From Dryas octopetala (Eukaryota > Streptophyta > Magnoliopsida > Rosales > Rosaceae): 64,000 nucleotides of DNA. The notes under the pieces are model-generated. The model was not told the DNA's origin, did not search any database, and saw nothing but the letters and a program-made list of their open reading frames with translations. Positions 39,592-51,700 of this stretch are shown here, piece after piece. The number at the start of each line of letters is the position of its first letter. Within the stretch, counting starts at the first letter, position 1. A program made the position numbers and the translations under genes. Location of the stretch: NCBI GenBank assembly GCA_963921425.1, contig OY992839.1:10457409-10521408 (forward strand). The letters are read 5' to 3'.

Positions 39592-39906
39592 GAGTATTTC
39601 CAGTCATTTCCTTATAGTTTTCTCCAATTTGATCGAGTATAAGTTAGGGAAAAATGTTTAATTTGGCGAATTGTTCCCCAATGCTAAAGTTGAAATTTTC
39701 TCTAAATTTTTTTTTTGTTTGGGTTTTTAGTCTAAAATCTGACTATTGGAGGTTTGAGGAGTCCCATCCATTCCATTGATTTGGGAAATTTTTTTGGGAA
39801 ATCTCAAATTTAGGTAGATTTTAAGAAATTGTTAGAGCTATATTTTATATCATTTTTCTCCAAATTTAAATTTAGAGAAATGTTTAGGGAAGGGCTGGAG
39901 ATGCTC
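39592..39906. mobile_element. Tourist-like MITE (PIF/Harbinger type), TTA target-site duplication
   Basis: Ends are imperfect inverted repeats GAGTATTTCCAGTCATTTCC and GAGCATCTCCAGCCCTTCCC, with further internal complementarity. TTA is present on both sides (39589-39591 and 39907-39909), the 3-bp duplication of PIF/Harbinger transposition. Length 315, non-coding. Confidence 0.7.
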
Positions 39907-40374
39907 TTATGCATACATGCACTAGACATTTTTTTTTTTGAAGGGAGGGAGGGAGGGGGGGGGGGAGATCGTACTTGGGTGTAGAGTGGGCAATTTCATA
40001 TAATTGCAACACGACTAAACTTTAACTATACAATGTACCCATACTCAATAAATGGACTTGGAGTATGTATGGCTCAGGTCTAGTCGTTCATGCATAAAGG
40101 GTTATAGTTGTACAACAAGGAATCTCTTGTTAGAATTTTAGGGATTTAAAATTAAAATATTTTTATTTATTTGAAGTTTTTATTATGGTTTATAATTATA
40201 TTTTGGTGGTTTCATGTTTTAATATCATGTGACCATTATGACCCTTATGAGATTAATTTTTCATAAGTAAGGTGAGCCTATTTAAGAAGGATGTGAACCT
40301 AGAGTTTGGATGACAATGAAAATGGAGAAATGCAATCCATCAAATTGTGGAAGGGCATTCTCCAACGCAATAGA

Positions 40375-40715
40375 TATATCCACGAATATATTGATTTCGA
40401 TAGATATCGGTATAAAGAAAGTTAAGTTAGATTTTGTTCTTTTGTTGGTTGATTGTTGATTAAATAAGGTTAGTAGATGAGTTTATGTCTAATTAGGGCT
40501 GAATTTGGTTTGATTTCATTTTTTTCCTCTCTTTTTTTCCTAATTTTGAAAATTTTATTCTATTCTGCTATAATATACCGATAATCTACTGACATATATC
40601 GATATTTTATCGACATATACAGATATCGAAGAAATATCGATACAGCCCATTTAAATATCGGTGATTAAAATTACGGATATCTCGGCAGATATCAGCGATA
40701 TCACAAATACTTTTA
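40375..40715. repeat. Repeat with subterminal GATATC words, possible small hAT-like element
   Basis: GATATC/CGATAT words crowd both ends (40380-40425 and 40590-40700), as GAAATTTC does in the element at 8280 and GTATCG in that at 59534. Inverted termini are only roughly visible and no target-site duplication was found, so limits and class are tentative. Confidence 0.35.
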
Positions 40716-43700
40716 TCCATGCCATTGATAATCTTTTCATTTCGCAATTGTGCTCTGCTCTATATCTTCCCTCTTTTTTAAAAATATTGCTATCTTTCTT
40801 CATCTCTCTCCCCTTCCAATATTCCCAATTTTAGAGCAACAACAGTGCACTGTTTTAATGAGAGATTTAATTAAGAAGCTCCATTACATAGTCAGTAAAT
40901 ACGTGTACGAACGTATTTTTGAAAAAAAACTTCTGTTTTTTTATATTTTCCAAAAGATACGAAAAAAAAACACATATTTTTCAATCCAAACATATAATAC
41001 ACATATTATTCCGTATTTTTCACATAGTATTCGCATTTTTGTAAAAAAATAATAAATATTTCAAATTTAAAAAATAAAAAATATATATTATATCTGAAAT
41101 TTTCACTATACTTTTAGAGCAAATATTTCAAATAATACATGTACATATTTTATATCTATTTTTTCCACCTTGTATATTACTAACTATGCTCCATTAACTT
41201 GTGGTATTCTTTTTCTTCTTCATTTGTTTATCTTTTCTTTTTTTCTTAATTGGTGTTTTGTTTTACTGTGGTGGGGTTGGGGTTTCCAATCAACCCAATC
41301 GAAGTGGAGAAAATTAGGGTAAAAGTAGGAAATTTGTAGTGGGCCTCTATTCCTTAAAATATTACCGAGGTAGCAATCATGAATCATGTACAGCAGAAGT
41401 CTTTGAGAGAGAAGGTCAATAACATTTAATACAGGTAACCAGGAATGCAAATGTTTTTGTAGATAATCGATGGAAAAATAGAGGTGGAGAGAAAACATAG
41501 ATCTGGAAAAATTGAAGAAAAGATGAAGATAGAGAACAACATAGAAAGTAAAGAAAGTGAAGGAATCTCAATGGAAAATCTAAACGAAGAGAGAGAGAAC
41601 ATGAAGGGTAAAAATTAAGAAATACAATTAAATAATAAAAATATATATAAAATGTTAATAAATGAGGAGTGTAAACGAAGAAAAAATGAGTAAAAATCAT
41701 TTCTCATACCCTTTAAAATAAAAAAAGTCCTAAAGTGATTGTCACATTTTAATCAGTGGTTAATTTGAACGTGATTGTGTTGACCTTCAATAAATTTTTC
41801 ATCTTTTTGGCCAGCGAGGGGGATTGAAATCTGGTGAGGACGGAGGAGGATGCTTGGCCAACTGGCCTACCCCAAGTCCTCAATGTGCGACTTCTTTCAA
41901 TTGTCTTTGGTGTGGTCATAATGATTAGTAGATAGATAAAGGCTAGGCATTGTACACTTTACTTTTTTTTTTTGTTTTTTTTGTTTTTTTTTTGGCCAAG
42001 CATTGTACACTTTACTTAATTGTGTGCAAAGAGGATGATCCCAATCAATTTAGATAACTTACAATGTTTTGAGTAATTACATAAGCAAACTATATATTCT
42101 GATAAATTATGAATTAATTAGTTGATCATAATAATTGAATATCAATAATCGTCATCGAGTGATCTTTTAATATTGTAGTTAGAAATAAGGGTTTTTAGTC
42201 CAAAACATGACACCCAAGTACAAAACAGTTAAAAATGAAAGAATTATTTGAAGCCGGCCTATTTTTTAATGAGCGAACACTCTACGCATTTTTGCATTGA
42301 AAGAGATTCAATAACGGATCTAGAAAACTTTTCTCAGTGGTGACAAGATGAAAAATCTACGATTATTTGATATGCAAATCAAAAGTAGCTACTAATATAT
42401 TGGATAACTAAGTTGAAATCACCATACATTAAGGCAAATATTTTACCATAAATAAAGAAAGAAAAAGATGAAACTTTCAAAGGAGAAGCCAACAGAGAAT
42501 CAGAACATCTTAGATCAACAAAACCATATTAGATTGGAGTACTGGACTATGCCTATATTCTTAGGGAGAGACGCCTAGCTCCCACCTACAAGCCTTGCCC
42601 CCTGTTGCCACCTCTTTGAGGCTTTTGAACAAACACTTTGCCAACATATATCAATGATTAACAATCGTTCATCCGCAGCCAAAAGCATTGCTCTTTTGTT
42701 GTTGTGACTGTGCCATACTCTCACTGTCTAGAACCTTTTTGTCTTTAAAATGCCACATATTTATTAAACACTCAGTCACTGATGCTTGTGAAAATAATTT
42801 AGAGGCCTCAAATATTTGGAAGCTCGAAACAATTTACCTCACTTAATAATTTCGGGAATATTGTGGACTGTCCGAATAAGATTTAGTTACAGTCTTGGTC
42901 ATTAGGCCTAATTAATAATTAATTGTGTCCTCTGTCCAAACCCAATTCTCTAGCTATAAAGCCTCCCCTTGTATGCAGAAGAAAACCCTAGAGCGATTAA
43001 ATTCCCTGTTGTAGCCAAGAAGATGATGGCATGGTTTGTAGGAACTGCATTTGTGCTTTTGTCCCTAGCTAGAAGAATACAGTTATCGTGTAATCTTACT
43101 CAAAGCATTAATTCTCGTTCATGAGATTTGAATTCACGATTTATCTTGACAAAGAGAGACTGAATGTCATCCATTAGATTAACTAGATGGTCATTAGTTT
43201 CTTGATAGGGAGTTCGGTCACTTATGTTATAAAACTTCCCTTGAACTCGGTAACCTTATTTTTATTATATTTTGTGATAAATTGTAAGAGTGATTGCTAC
43301 TTTATTCTTTAATTTAAAAGAAAAAAAAAATATATGCATGTCTCCTGTTGAATTATTGACCAGGATACATATGATCATTCTTGATTTTATGCATGTCGAT
43401 TATATTGTCATGCTTTGCTGAAGAATTATGTTAATCTGTTTTGTATTCTTCCAATTTTATCAAACGTTTCTAAAGGAAACGGTTAAAATATTTCATTTAC
43501 CATATTTCTATAACCTACCTGTCACATAATTCCTTGCGCAATTTTAAGAAATGTTCTTTTATCCAACGTGAGTGTTAGATATTGGATTGTTCTTTTTTAG
43601 ATGATTTGTCTAGAAGAGACAATCTCACAATAGAACATTATTCCACAATTTTATAACTCTATCTACATTATTAATTTCATAATTATTGGTATTACTATCA

Positions 43701-43729
43701 TTCGTTTACCTATTATCATATACAAGAAT
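40716..43729. other. Gene desert segment with repeat debris and one small reading frame
   Basis: Mostly very AT-rich. At 41815-41880 GCCAGCGAGGGGGATTGAAATC and GGCCTACCCCAAGTCC look like a tRNA-derived SINE head on the minus strand. A TATAAA word at 42955 is followed by a 33-codon frame at 43023-43124 with a hydrophobic N-terminus (MMAWFVGTAFVLLSLA); I cannot say it is a gene. Confidence 0.35.
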
Positions 43730-44116
43730 GCTTTAAAACTAACTAGTTAGTAAGTTAATACAAAGCTAACTACCATGTTGGGCCCACTGCACAATGTAAT
43801 CTCAAAATCCGAACCGTCTATTTTTTATGCCATATTTCAAAGATCATCCCTGTAAAAAATCTCTAAAATCGGAAATCATTTAGTCATTTGATTATAACAA
43901 CAACTATTTATATGCTTTTATCGAAAACACTGATCGTCTATTTATTTGATCTCAATTAGATGACTAAATGATTTCTGATTTAGTTGATTTTTTGTAATGA
44001 TGATCTTTGAAGTATGACCTAAATAATTGACGGTTCGGATTATGAGATTAGTTATGTGGTGGTCCCAAAAGCATGGTTATCTTCGTATTAACTTGCTAAC
44101 TAGTTAGTTTTAGAGC
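43730..44116. repeat. Foldback MITE, family C
   Basis: The left end GCTTTAAAACTAACTAGTTAG is matched by the reverse complement of the right end (CTAACTAGTTAGTTTTAGAGC), and most of each half pairs with the other around a centre at about 43930. The internal word AAATCGGAAATCATTTAG is shared with family B and with the copies at 1.5 and 7.0 kb. No target-site duplication was clear. Confidence 0.75.
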
Positions 44117-44144
44117 ACTCCTCTATCATATATATATATATATA

Positions 44145-44549
44145 TACAAGCTCCTTTTATTGAGATATATTTCAACTTATTTATATTGAGGTATACCCTA
44201 TTGAGACTCACACGAGTCGTTTTGCACTGATCCGAACCGTTCATTTTTTACATCTCCATTGATAGATCATCCTTGAAAAAAATTAGCCAAATCGGAAATC
44301 ATTTGCCTATCTAACTTTGATCAAATAAATGGACAAACCAAATATTTTCGATGAAACCGTCCATTTATTTTATTAAAATTAGATAGGCAAATGATTTTCG
44401 ATTTAACTAATTTTTTACAAGGATGATCTATCAATAAAGATGATTCTTGCGAACGGTTCGGATCGACACAAAACGACTCGTGTGGGCCCCAATAAGGTCA
44501 TATCTCAATATAACTAAGTTAAGTTATATCTCAATAGAAGGAGCCTGTA
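44145..44549. repeat. Foldback MITE, family B, inserted at a (TA)n tract
   Basis: Left end TACAAGCTCCTTTTATTGAG and right end CAATAGAAGGAGCCTGTA are inverted; the arms include ACGAGTCGTTTTG and its complement. It starts inside a TA run (44127-44146) that also forms the right flank of the family C element. The second copy of family B is at 63161-63564, of nearly equal length (about 405). Confidence 0.8.
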
Positions 44550-45866
44550 TATTATATATATTTTATTTTTTCTTTTATTGGCATACCCAAAGACTTTGTG
44601 CACGTTTATAATTATTTGTTGTACAAGGAACACCTCCACTTAGGAGAATATGATGGACCCATATAATATTATAGGTACGCGTGCAAAATCCAAGATTAAA
44701 TAGAGGGGTTGTCCTTATCCTTGACTTCATTATCACTTTTTTTTCACATCATTTTCCCCTTGGCGTTGGGGCACATGAATTGATGAGTAGGTTATTTTAC
44801 TAACCATAAACAAAAGTTTTTACTTCAAGACAGAAGCAAAAGACAAAGACAAATACTAAATATTCAAGTGTAGAGTCATTATTTAGTGTGGACATGACAA
44901 CGTAGATATATAAAAAATATACAGAGTGTTTGAACGTTAAAGTATAAGATGTGTAATAGTCTTTCTTATCAGAATAATCAATTAATCAATCGCGTAAAAT
45001 TTACATAGTTGAAAGAATCATTGTTGTTTCAATAAACAAGATTCTTATTGATTGGCTCTTATTTAAAATTAAGCGATAAACGAGTTCTAACCGTTTGAAA
45101 ATGAGAAATTTTTTCATATTGGATAGTCAATGCAAGACTCCAATGGATTGGCACCTAACATATCCTAAACAAACATCCGGACAGGAGAACAACCATTCAA
45201 TTTAATTCTATTTGTTAAAAGCAAGCCTCCTTTAGTTTTCTTATCACACATATAGGCACACGTTTTGTAGTTGATCATCAACTTATTTTATGACCCAGCT
45301 TTGGCAAAGCAGACAATGTTGGTTGTATTATAGGTGGGAAACAAATTAATTATTTGATTGCTTTTTTGGTGAATAAATTAATTATTTGATGTTTAGAACT
45401 ATAATGAGTTATGAAAATATAGCATAATAAGCTAAATAAATAAGGGAATTTTATTAAACTAATATGCTGATAATTTGAAACTATGTCAAATGTCAATGCG
45501 CTCCACTCCCGGTCTCCATCCCAATCTCTCAAATTATGGTTGGTAGTTAGTGTAACCGACAAACCGGCTCAAGCACTCAAAATCCATCATTTTTTCTTTG
45601 TAAGTAAAAAAAGAAGTCCGTCTTCAATGTTTGATCCGTTGACAGCTAAAAAGGGGGTCCGTGATCCACGCTGTTAGATCCCTTCATTACATTTTTTGGC
45701 CAATAATCCCTTCATTACATTTTAATATTGAATATATAACATAAGTCTTGGAGGACCGATCTTTACGGTTTAGGAGTCCTAGGCCAACATCAAAAGTTAA
45801 GGCCTTTTAATAACGAAAATTAATTAGAGTTTTATTTGTTATTGGCTATCTTTTTCAATTATCTTA
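44550..45866. other. Intergenic, nothing recognised
   Basis: AT-rich without a supported gene or bounded repeat. Confidence 0.5.
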
Positions 45867-46102
45867 GAGCATCTCAAAAATTTTTCAAATCCCATTTTGT
45901 TGACTTACGTGACAATTTAAAGAGTTAAAATTTACTTTTCAAATTTGATTTTAAGAGCCTAATTTACTCTTCAAATTTAACTGGTTGATCTTTGGTCCTT
46001 ATTTTGAAGAATTTATTTGAAGAGTTTGTTAAAGTAAATTTTTCCTATGTGCATATTAAATAAAGCATTTAAAACAATTTGAAGAGCCTTTTAGAGATGC
46101 TT
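45867..46102. repeat. Degraded Tourist-like MITE
   Basis: Left end GAGCATCTCAAAAATTTTTC and right end AGAGATGCTT are inverted, with AT-rich arms carrying CTTCAAATT words. The motif resembles the element at 39592. TTA stands at the left (45864-45866) but not at the right. Confidence 0.45.
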
Positions 46103-47069
46103 TTCGCTTCTCATTCAATTTTTATAAAAATTTTATGTGATCTATGAATTTTGTAAACTTTTAAAGAGAGAGAGGTTAAGAGAGATAGATAAAAGTTGAG
46201 AGAGACGAGAAAAAGAGAGAAAATACATGTATTAAGGCAATAATGTTTTTTTTTTTTGGGTTCTAGAGTTTTATCTAATCAGATTAGATTTATTATTACC
46301 AAATTAGTAATTTACCCTTTAAAATTTATCACTCATTCCTATATTTTAATTAAACTTTTTCATCATATTTTTCTGAAAAATCTTCAAATTATATTGCTAG
46401 ATTTTTTGTAGCTATGTTTTCCATCTATGTAATACCAACATTAATTGGTGTATGCTTCTTTTTTATGTAAGCATGTCCTTTTTTTTTGGTAAGCTGATTT
46501 TTCTTGGTTGGCTTGTTGATGTATCATGTACGATTGAGGAGGACATAGTTATTCCTTATTTAATTTCCTTTTACCAGTTTCAAGCATGATTCCTTCCTTC
46601 TTTTTCAGTTTCACGCCAAAAAGACTCCAAAAGCTTCAATTCCACATGACTTTTTTTTGCTTTTTCCCTTTTTGTCCTCAGCATCAGCATGAATACTTTA
46701 CTCAACCGCTGCCCACCGTCCAAATCCTGACCGTTGACTCGAACCCTCCAAAATACCAAATAATCCGACGGCCTACAAACCCCGATCAAGCAGTTAGAAT
46801 CCCAATCGAAACTACCTGACGCAATCAAAACCCCCACGTGGCGTCCATCCGAAGCCCATCATCCGGTCTGTCCCAGCCTATTTCTCTTTTTCACGTGCCA
46901 CCTCCTAGCTTGTGCAAACCAAAAAGCCAGGGGCAAAATAGTAATTTCCTCCGCTCACTCTCACAGTGAGAGAGAGAGCTCAGAAGCTTCAACGACCTTG
47001 AAGTTGAACGCCCAATCAGATTTCCAAAACAGCCCCTTGCTTTGCTCCTCTCCCACGTACACACAGAGA
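46103..47069. other. Intergenic leading into the kinesin promoter
   Basis: AT-rich to about 46650, then GC-richer with CACGTGGCG (46833) and TTCACGTGCC (46890), G-box-like words, and short GA tracts at 46970-46978 and 47066-47080. No gene. Confidence 0.45.
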
Positions 47070-48720
47070 GAGAGAGAGAGACTGTGCTTCGAAGTTGGAG
47101 GTTAGAGCCAAAGCAACCGTCTCTTTCTCTCTTCTGCGAGCTTCAGAGTGCAGATCGTGGGCTGTAAAATATCGCCGATTTTTACTGTTACATCAATCAA
47201 GCTCAAAGCTCAAAGCTCGGTACGGTTCCGTACGGTTCCCTTCCGTTCTTCTGTTGCATTCTCTTTCTCTGTTTTTGCTTTACGCTTTATTCGACTCGTG
47301 AAGTTTCTTCGTCGCGAAATCTCGCTTCGCTTCGAGTCTGGGCTTTTAAGCTACGGCTCTGGAGTTGAGCTCCAGAGACACTCCAAATTGCAAGCATTGA
47401 GTTTTGGTGCTCGAAGAGGTAATTAAATGGGATTTCGAGGGGCATTTTGTGAAACCAGAACTAAAACACAGAGATTTATGTGACGCTTGTAATTAACCGT
47501 TGGATTTGGCTTTTAGTACCAACGTCTAAATGCATTAATTTCTTGGTTTGTAATTTTTAATTTGTTTTAAAAAGCGTAATAAATCCGGTTTTATTTATTT
47601 ATTTTGTTACTTTTTTGGTGTTGCAGAGCATAAGTTTGAAGGAGACAAAGCAGAGGTAGCAGAGGCTTCTCAGAGTTCAGACTGACTAGGATAAGAGGCT
47701 GAAACGACGCCATCTTATCAGATAAGCTTTGTTGCCAAGTGTGGTCGTAGTACGCTTGCATTGTCTTAGCTACATTGGCCACCACAACCAATCAGAGAAG
47801 CTCTAACGGTTTTGGTGAAATGGACAAAGCATTTGAAGGTAAAATCCATCTGGGTTTTTTTTGTCTACTTGTTAAAACTATTAGCGACAGTCAAAGCTTG
47901 AAAATTACTTTGAGAAGTGAAAACGAAAACGATGGTATGGTGGGTTGGGGGACCATTTCTCTGCAACGTTTCACGTTTTGATTGTCCCTTGAGATTTTTT
48001 TATGTGAGATTCCGTTACTTGCTGTTGAAGCATAGTAGTGGGTCGCTGCTTTGGAATTGACATTCATGTTGGTCGTTGTTGGATGGAGGATATAAAAATG
48101 CAATCGCATTGTATTTTTCATTTTTTTATATAATGAAATGAAGCTTGGAACCAAAGAATAGAGCAGGACTGCAAAAAGAGGAAAAAAAGTTTAATCTTTT
48201 AATAAATCTTTAATTATAATTAACCTTCTTTGTTGCTTCTGTCTTCTGGGAGTAGTTGGATTGTAGATTGTAGCCACGATTAGCAGCTTGTGGTTGCAGA
48301 CATAGGACGTGATTGGCATTTGGGGGCCTTTTTATTTATTTTTATTAAATCTTTTATTTTTTTATTTCAAATGAGTTGGTTGTGTTAAAATGCTTAAACC
48401 CATGTTTTAGCTTGTTGTTGCTGATGTGACCCGTAATTAGCATTCTTTTATGTGTCTTTTGTTTTTTCTGAGGTGGTTGGATAATACTCATGATGTAGCT
48501 TCTGTTGCAGGTAATGGGGTAATGAAGGGCCTAATTTATTTTTCTGGCAAGTGCAACAACCTTGCTTTTAACATTAAATCGTCTAGCATTTTGGGAAAGC
48601 AAGAGTGACTTGGAGTGCTTGAACACTGTGCTGGTTGGTCCCCTTTGAGATTTTTTATTTATTTATTTTTTATTAATTGGTGGTTGGGTTGAGAAGAGCA
48701 TTGGGTGGAAAAGTGAGATA
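47070..48720 (+). other. Spliced 5' leader of the kinesin gene (predicted)
   Basis: Three leader exons are suggested by consensus splice sites: about 47070-47418 (AGAG|GTAATT), 47627-47838 (TTGCAG|AGC to GAAG|GTAAAA) and from 48511 (TTGCAG|GTAATG) to the start codon at 48721. An upstream ATG at 47820 opens a short frame of 39 codons that continues across the second leader intron and stops near 48606. Exon limits are from signals only; no transcript evidence is available. Confidence 0.45.
47494..47504 (-). promoter_or_regulatory. MSA-type (MYB3R) element, exact match
   Basis: TCCAACGGTTA on the minus strand matches the mitosis-specific activator consensus YCYAACGGYYA at every position. A second site TCTAACGGTTT (47802-47812, plus) matches 10 of 11. 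MSA sites drive G2/M expression of plant cytokinesis genes; they lie in the leader of this kinesin. Confidence 0.45.
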
Positions 48721-51700
48721 ATGGGGGCAATTGGTGGGGAAGAGCTAATGAAGTGGGAGAAGATGCAAGGAGCAAGTGGTCGCGAAGAGAAGATTCTAGT
48801 TTTGGTGAGGTTGAGGCCTTTGAGTGAGAAGGAGGCTGCATCAAATGAAGTAGCAGATTGGGAATGCATCAATGACACTACCGTCTTATACCGGAACACG
48901 CTGCGGGAAGGGTCTACATTTCCAAATGCCTATACATTTGGTAAGGAAATGTTCATTTGTATATAATAGGACATCTGTATATAATGTTACTCACTGCAAT
49001 CCTGTTACATGTTTGAATCTGAGATTATAATGATACATCTGCGTATGATTATGTCCAGCAGTGGCTTTTGTATAAATTTCTGCGAATGGATAGTTTGGTC
49101 ACAGTTCATAAATTTATGGGATACGTCTTAACTATTTTATCTCTTTATCTTTGTTCGTATTTTTGTGATAGATAGAGTATTTCGGGGTGATTGCTCTACA
49201 AGGCAGGTTTATGAAGAAGGAGCCAAACAAATTGCTCTTTCAGTTGTTAGCGGTATCAACTGTAAGTATAAGATCTGTGTCTTGACTGTTTGAGTGTTTT
49301 CTGATACCTTATGCAACTAGCAGAAAGTTTACACCGAGAGTTTCTTTTCAGCAAGTATTTTTGCATATGGTCAAACTAGCAGTGGGAAAACGTACACCAT
49401 GAATGGTATAACAGAGTTTACAGTGGCAGAAATATTTGACTATATACATGGGGTAAGATAACATACTAATAAGTTTATGTGGTTGTTTCATTTGCAGTTT
49501 TTAACTTCATCATGCTCTTTATTTTTCAAACCTTACTAATATAAAGATACTCTTTATTTGCAACCTCACTAATATGAAGATTGTTATTTCTTTCAGCATG
49601 AGGAACGAGCTTTTGTTGTAAAGTTTTCAGCAATTGAGATATACAATGAAGCTGTAAGAGACCTCCTAAGCACGGACAATACTCCACTTAGGCTGCTAGA
49701 TGATCCTGAGGTGGATGCCTTTTTAAAAAATATAAGTGTATATATATATATATAAATAGTTTCCTTTGATGTGTATATGAATTTTGCTTTAACACTTTCC
49801 TGTTCTCATCAGCGGGGGACTATTATAGAGAAAATCACAGAGGAAACTCTGAGGGACTGGAGCCATTTAAAGGAGCTCCTTTCTATTTGTGAAGGTAAAG
49901 CATTTTAGAAAATACTGCTTTTACCATAAAGTGCTGTATCTTGATTGTTTCAGTGTATTATTGCAGCTCAAAGACAGATAGGGGAGACCTTATTGAATGA
50001 GAAAAGCTCTAGATCACATCAAATTATTAGATTGGTGTGCCCCTCACCCTGCCTTTTCTTTGATAAGGGTATTCATTTATTTGCAGTGCTTTAGACTTTT
50101 CTTCTTAACCCTGCTTTAATATAAAACTTCTAGGCAATTGAAAGTTCTGCTCGCGAGTTCTTAGGCAAAGGCAATTCAACCACCCTTGCAGCTAGCGTGG
50201 TATATATTAATTAATTCAACATTGGATATTTGTTCCAATAAATAAAAATTCTGTTTATTTATTTAAATGATTTCCATTTTCAAAATTATATATGTTGATA
50301 ATAAATTCAGAAGTCATGGGTTTGTTGCAGAATTTTGTGGACTTGGCAGGAAGTGAGCGTGCATCTCAGGCACTATCAGCTGGGACAAGATTAAAAGAAG
50401 GTTGCCACATCAATCGGAGTTTACTAACTCTTGGGACTGTTATTCGCAAGCTAAGGTTGTCTAATTTGCCCTTTCTTTATGTCATTTACTTTACCATGTT
50501 GAATTGGCAGCGAAAGGTCTTGAAATTTTTTACTTGTGGATATGTGTTGTTTTAATATGTTTATCTACCTGCATGATAAACTGTTTTGGTTTAAAATCTG
50601 ATAACTTTTTTTATTTTTTAATATGTCATTTATTAAAATCACTATATGTCCGTGGAAGTGAAACTTGATGTCTTGGATGGAAAGTACAACTAGGCAAAAG
50701 CTGCATAAGCATTTTGAATTTCAATTACATGCCTTACATTAACTGGGTGTTTTTTTGGTATCAAAATGGGGTTGAGGGGAGCCTGGCAATTCAATCACAT
50801 TTTACAGTATTTGTATGTAATTAGTAATTACTTCTGAAAATTTAGAAGCTATTGTGGGTAGTTAAAATGAATGACCTGAAGGTGCCTTAAGCAATGCCTT
50901 GCCTTGGTTATCATATAAGTTATCGAGTATTCCTAGTGTAAATGATGGGTGGAAAGTAGAGCAATTAGTTAATGTAGTTTTGTTTACTTCCATGAATAAT
51001 AAGATATATACTTGCCTCATAAAACCTTTGATCTGACTTTGCAACGTTGACTGATAGACCTACTTCTTTGATATAAAAAAGGAGTTGGTTCTGAAAAATT
51101 GATGTTTCCTTTTTTCGGTTGTTACTTCCTCCTGTCCTTTAATCTTTGTATAATTGAAATGCAATGATGCAGTGGCACTATTTCTAGTTTCATAAATCTA
51201 TTGATATGATTCAATGCAGTAAGGGAAGACATGGACACATCAATTACAGAGATTCTAAGCTGACACGCATACTGCAGCCTTGCTTGGGTGGTAATGCTAG
51301 AACTGCCATCATTTGCACTTTGAGCCCTGCACGAAGCCATGTTGAGCAAACTAGAAACACCCTTTTGTTTGCTTGTTGCGCAAAAGAAGTAACTACAAAA
51401 GCACAGGTCAATGTAGTCATGTCAGACAAGGCCCTGGTTAAGCATTTGCAAAAAGAGCTGGCTAGATTAGAGAGTGAGTTGAGAACACCTGGCCCTCCTT
51501 CCTCAACTTTTGATTACACAGCATTACTGAGAAAAAAAGATCTTCATATTGAAAAGGTAATGATTCTCTATCTAAAGCTCTGTGTACAGTTAGGGCATAA
51601 TACCTGTAAATGGAAATTGAATATATGATCACAGCTAAAAGACATTGCTTAGGACCTTCGACACATTGGAACTGGGAAGACATTAATTAAGATGCAATAC

